Origin: Xanthostigma xanthostigma
Lineage: Eukaryota; Arthropoda; Insecta; Raphidioptera; Raphidiidae
Assembly: GCA_963575645.1 (NCBI GenBank)
Contig: OY754467.1
Location: 3,534,001-3,598,000 of the forward strand
DNA: 64,000 bases
Direction: 5' to 3'
The notes below the pieces were generated by a model. It ran no database searches. It was given only the letters and a program-made list of their open reading frames with translations, and had not been told where the DNA came from. Below are positions 63,093-64,000 of this stretch, piece by piece. Each line of letters starts with the position of its first letter. Within the stretch, counting starts at the first letter, position 1. The position numbers and the translations under genes are program-made.

Positions 63093-64000
63093 TAATGTCA
63101 ACGTATTCTGAAAAATTTGGGTAAAAATCCGGATAATAATATGTAATATTCGCTTTTAAATAAACTCTTATAAAGTCATCAATATACTCAGAGTTCACCA
63201 AACAATGGACCAAACAGTTTGACAACAAATTTTAGCCACCATCAGTTCATTTCAGCAAACATACGTGAAACTGTACAAGGAGTGACAGTGTGACGGTTTA
63301 TCATCACGCTCTTTCAAAATAACTCGTATCTGTGTGAATAACAGAAGAGAGTCAGTATGTTGTCTGTCTGCGTGTGACATAACCGAAGGTGTAGACCGAA
63401 GATGGAAAAAGATAAACGTGTCCCCAGAGGCCGGATCAATAGGCTTGATTTCCGTTCTCGGTCTGTACAGATATGCAACAGCACAAACTCCAAAGCAGAC
63501 GTTCCTGAAACGCTACAATAATAAAAACGGACAAGCGCGAGCCGGACACGCGCACCGCAAACTTGTCGGTATCTAAATATGGGAATAAAATCGCAATCGA
63601 ATCATTAGGGTGCAAACATATACTTCTGTCCTTTTTTAAGCCGTAAGCACTGGCGTATTCAGGAGGGCAAAACAAGCACGGGGGGCCCTTAATTTGCCCC
63701 CTCTTGGGCCACAAGCTGGGTACACTCACGTTAACGTCATATAGAAAAAGACAAAGTTTTTGAAACAGAGATACTTTATTCAGATTGAATGCAAGTACAT
63801 CAACCAATCCTATTGTGACAGGTCCTTATGGTTTCCCTTCCAATTAATACTAGTAGATCCAGAAAAATGATTTAAACACTCTCTTTTTAAATGTTTTTAT
63901 TAACACAAACTCAAAACACTTTCTCACAACTCTCAAACTCTCTCCTCCTCTCCCCTCTCGCCTTCCTCGATCTCCAATTCACACACACTCCCCTCTCGCC
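63093..64000. other. Intergenic, end of window
   Basis: 63330-63580 is GC-richer, with opposing unrecognised frames (80 codons + ; 123 codons - at 63436-63807, starting at a non-ATG codon). 63650-63720 (CACTGGCGTATTCAGGAGGG ... GGGGGGCCC) resembles the terminus of a widespread insect DNA-element family. The last 100 bases are CT-rich (ctctcctcctctcccctctcgcc). Confidence 0.35.

Noticed and set aside
63436..63807. 123-codon minus-strand ORF as a gene
   Set aside because: It starts at a non-ATG codon, overlaps an opposing frame and a TE-like GC-rich terminus, and shows no recognisable domain.

Overview
This is AT-rich eukaryotic DNA, roughly two thirds A+T by eye, with no bacterial-style gene organisation. 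It is almost entirely a mosaic of transposable-element (TE) remnants, MITEs, SINEs and tandem repeats. The element mix (Penelope-like elements with hammerhead-type motifs, Jockey/CR1-like LINE fragments, hAT and Tigger/pogo MITEs, tRNA-derived SINEs, Ty3-type LTR pieces) suggests an arthropod, most likely an insect. I cannot name the species. I find no intact host protein-coding gene. Most open frames are chance ORFs, begin at non-ATG codons, or read through repeats.

Layout. 0-3 kb: a TIR MITE, half of a long-TIR element, a Tigger-like fragment, the first copy of interspersed family A, and a 38-bp-arm perfect palindrome. 4.9-9.3 kb: family D with a tRNA-like cassette, two LTR/primer-binding-site candidates, a hAT MITE with a near-perfect 8-bp duplication, and a Penelope C-terminus. 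9.4-13.3 kb: nested MITEs H/F, two A copies, a SINE E. 14.2-15.7 kb: a broken LINE reverse-transcriptase fragment. 16-18.3 kb: a three-level nest (K > F > foldback) and a hAT element with a perfect 8-bp duplication. 18.9-23.7 kb: two family-C hAT-like copies, one swollen by 25 tandem 37-bp units and split by a retroposed poly(A) fragment, plus one copy of family L. 24-31.5 kb: nested long-TIR elements, composite B+tRNA-Lys SINE, A, a ~170-bp tandem repeat, and a third C copy with a perfect 8-bp duplication.

32-40.7 kb: a Penelope GIY-YIG endonuclease fragment between inverted hammerhead-like repeats, three-level nested inverted repeats, a 724-bp foldback, and a second Penelope foldback with two opposed hammerhead motifs. 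41-45 kb: related LTRs and a hAT MITE. 47-53 kb: a second D with a different tRNA-like cassette, inverted copies of family P, an 88-bp AT-rich tandem array, and A, B and E copies. 54-57.4 kb: a LINE C-terminal CCHC fragment, a foldback, SINE E, family K, and an unrecognised 123-codon ORF running into an ~84-bp tandem array. 57.8-63 kb: an inverted LINE-tail pair, the L copy flanked by TTAA, an alternating-inverted ~280-bp array, and a second composite B+SINE.

Family letters (A, B, C, D, E, F, G, H, K, L, M, N, P, Q) are my own labels for sequences occurring more than once in this window. All identities and boundaries were judged by eye without alignment software, so coordinates may be off by a few bases.
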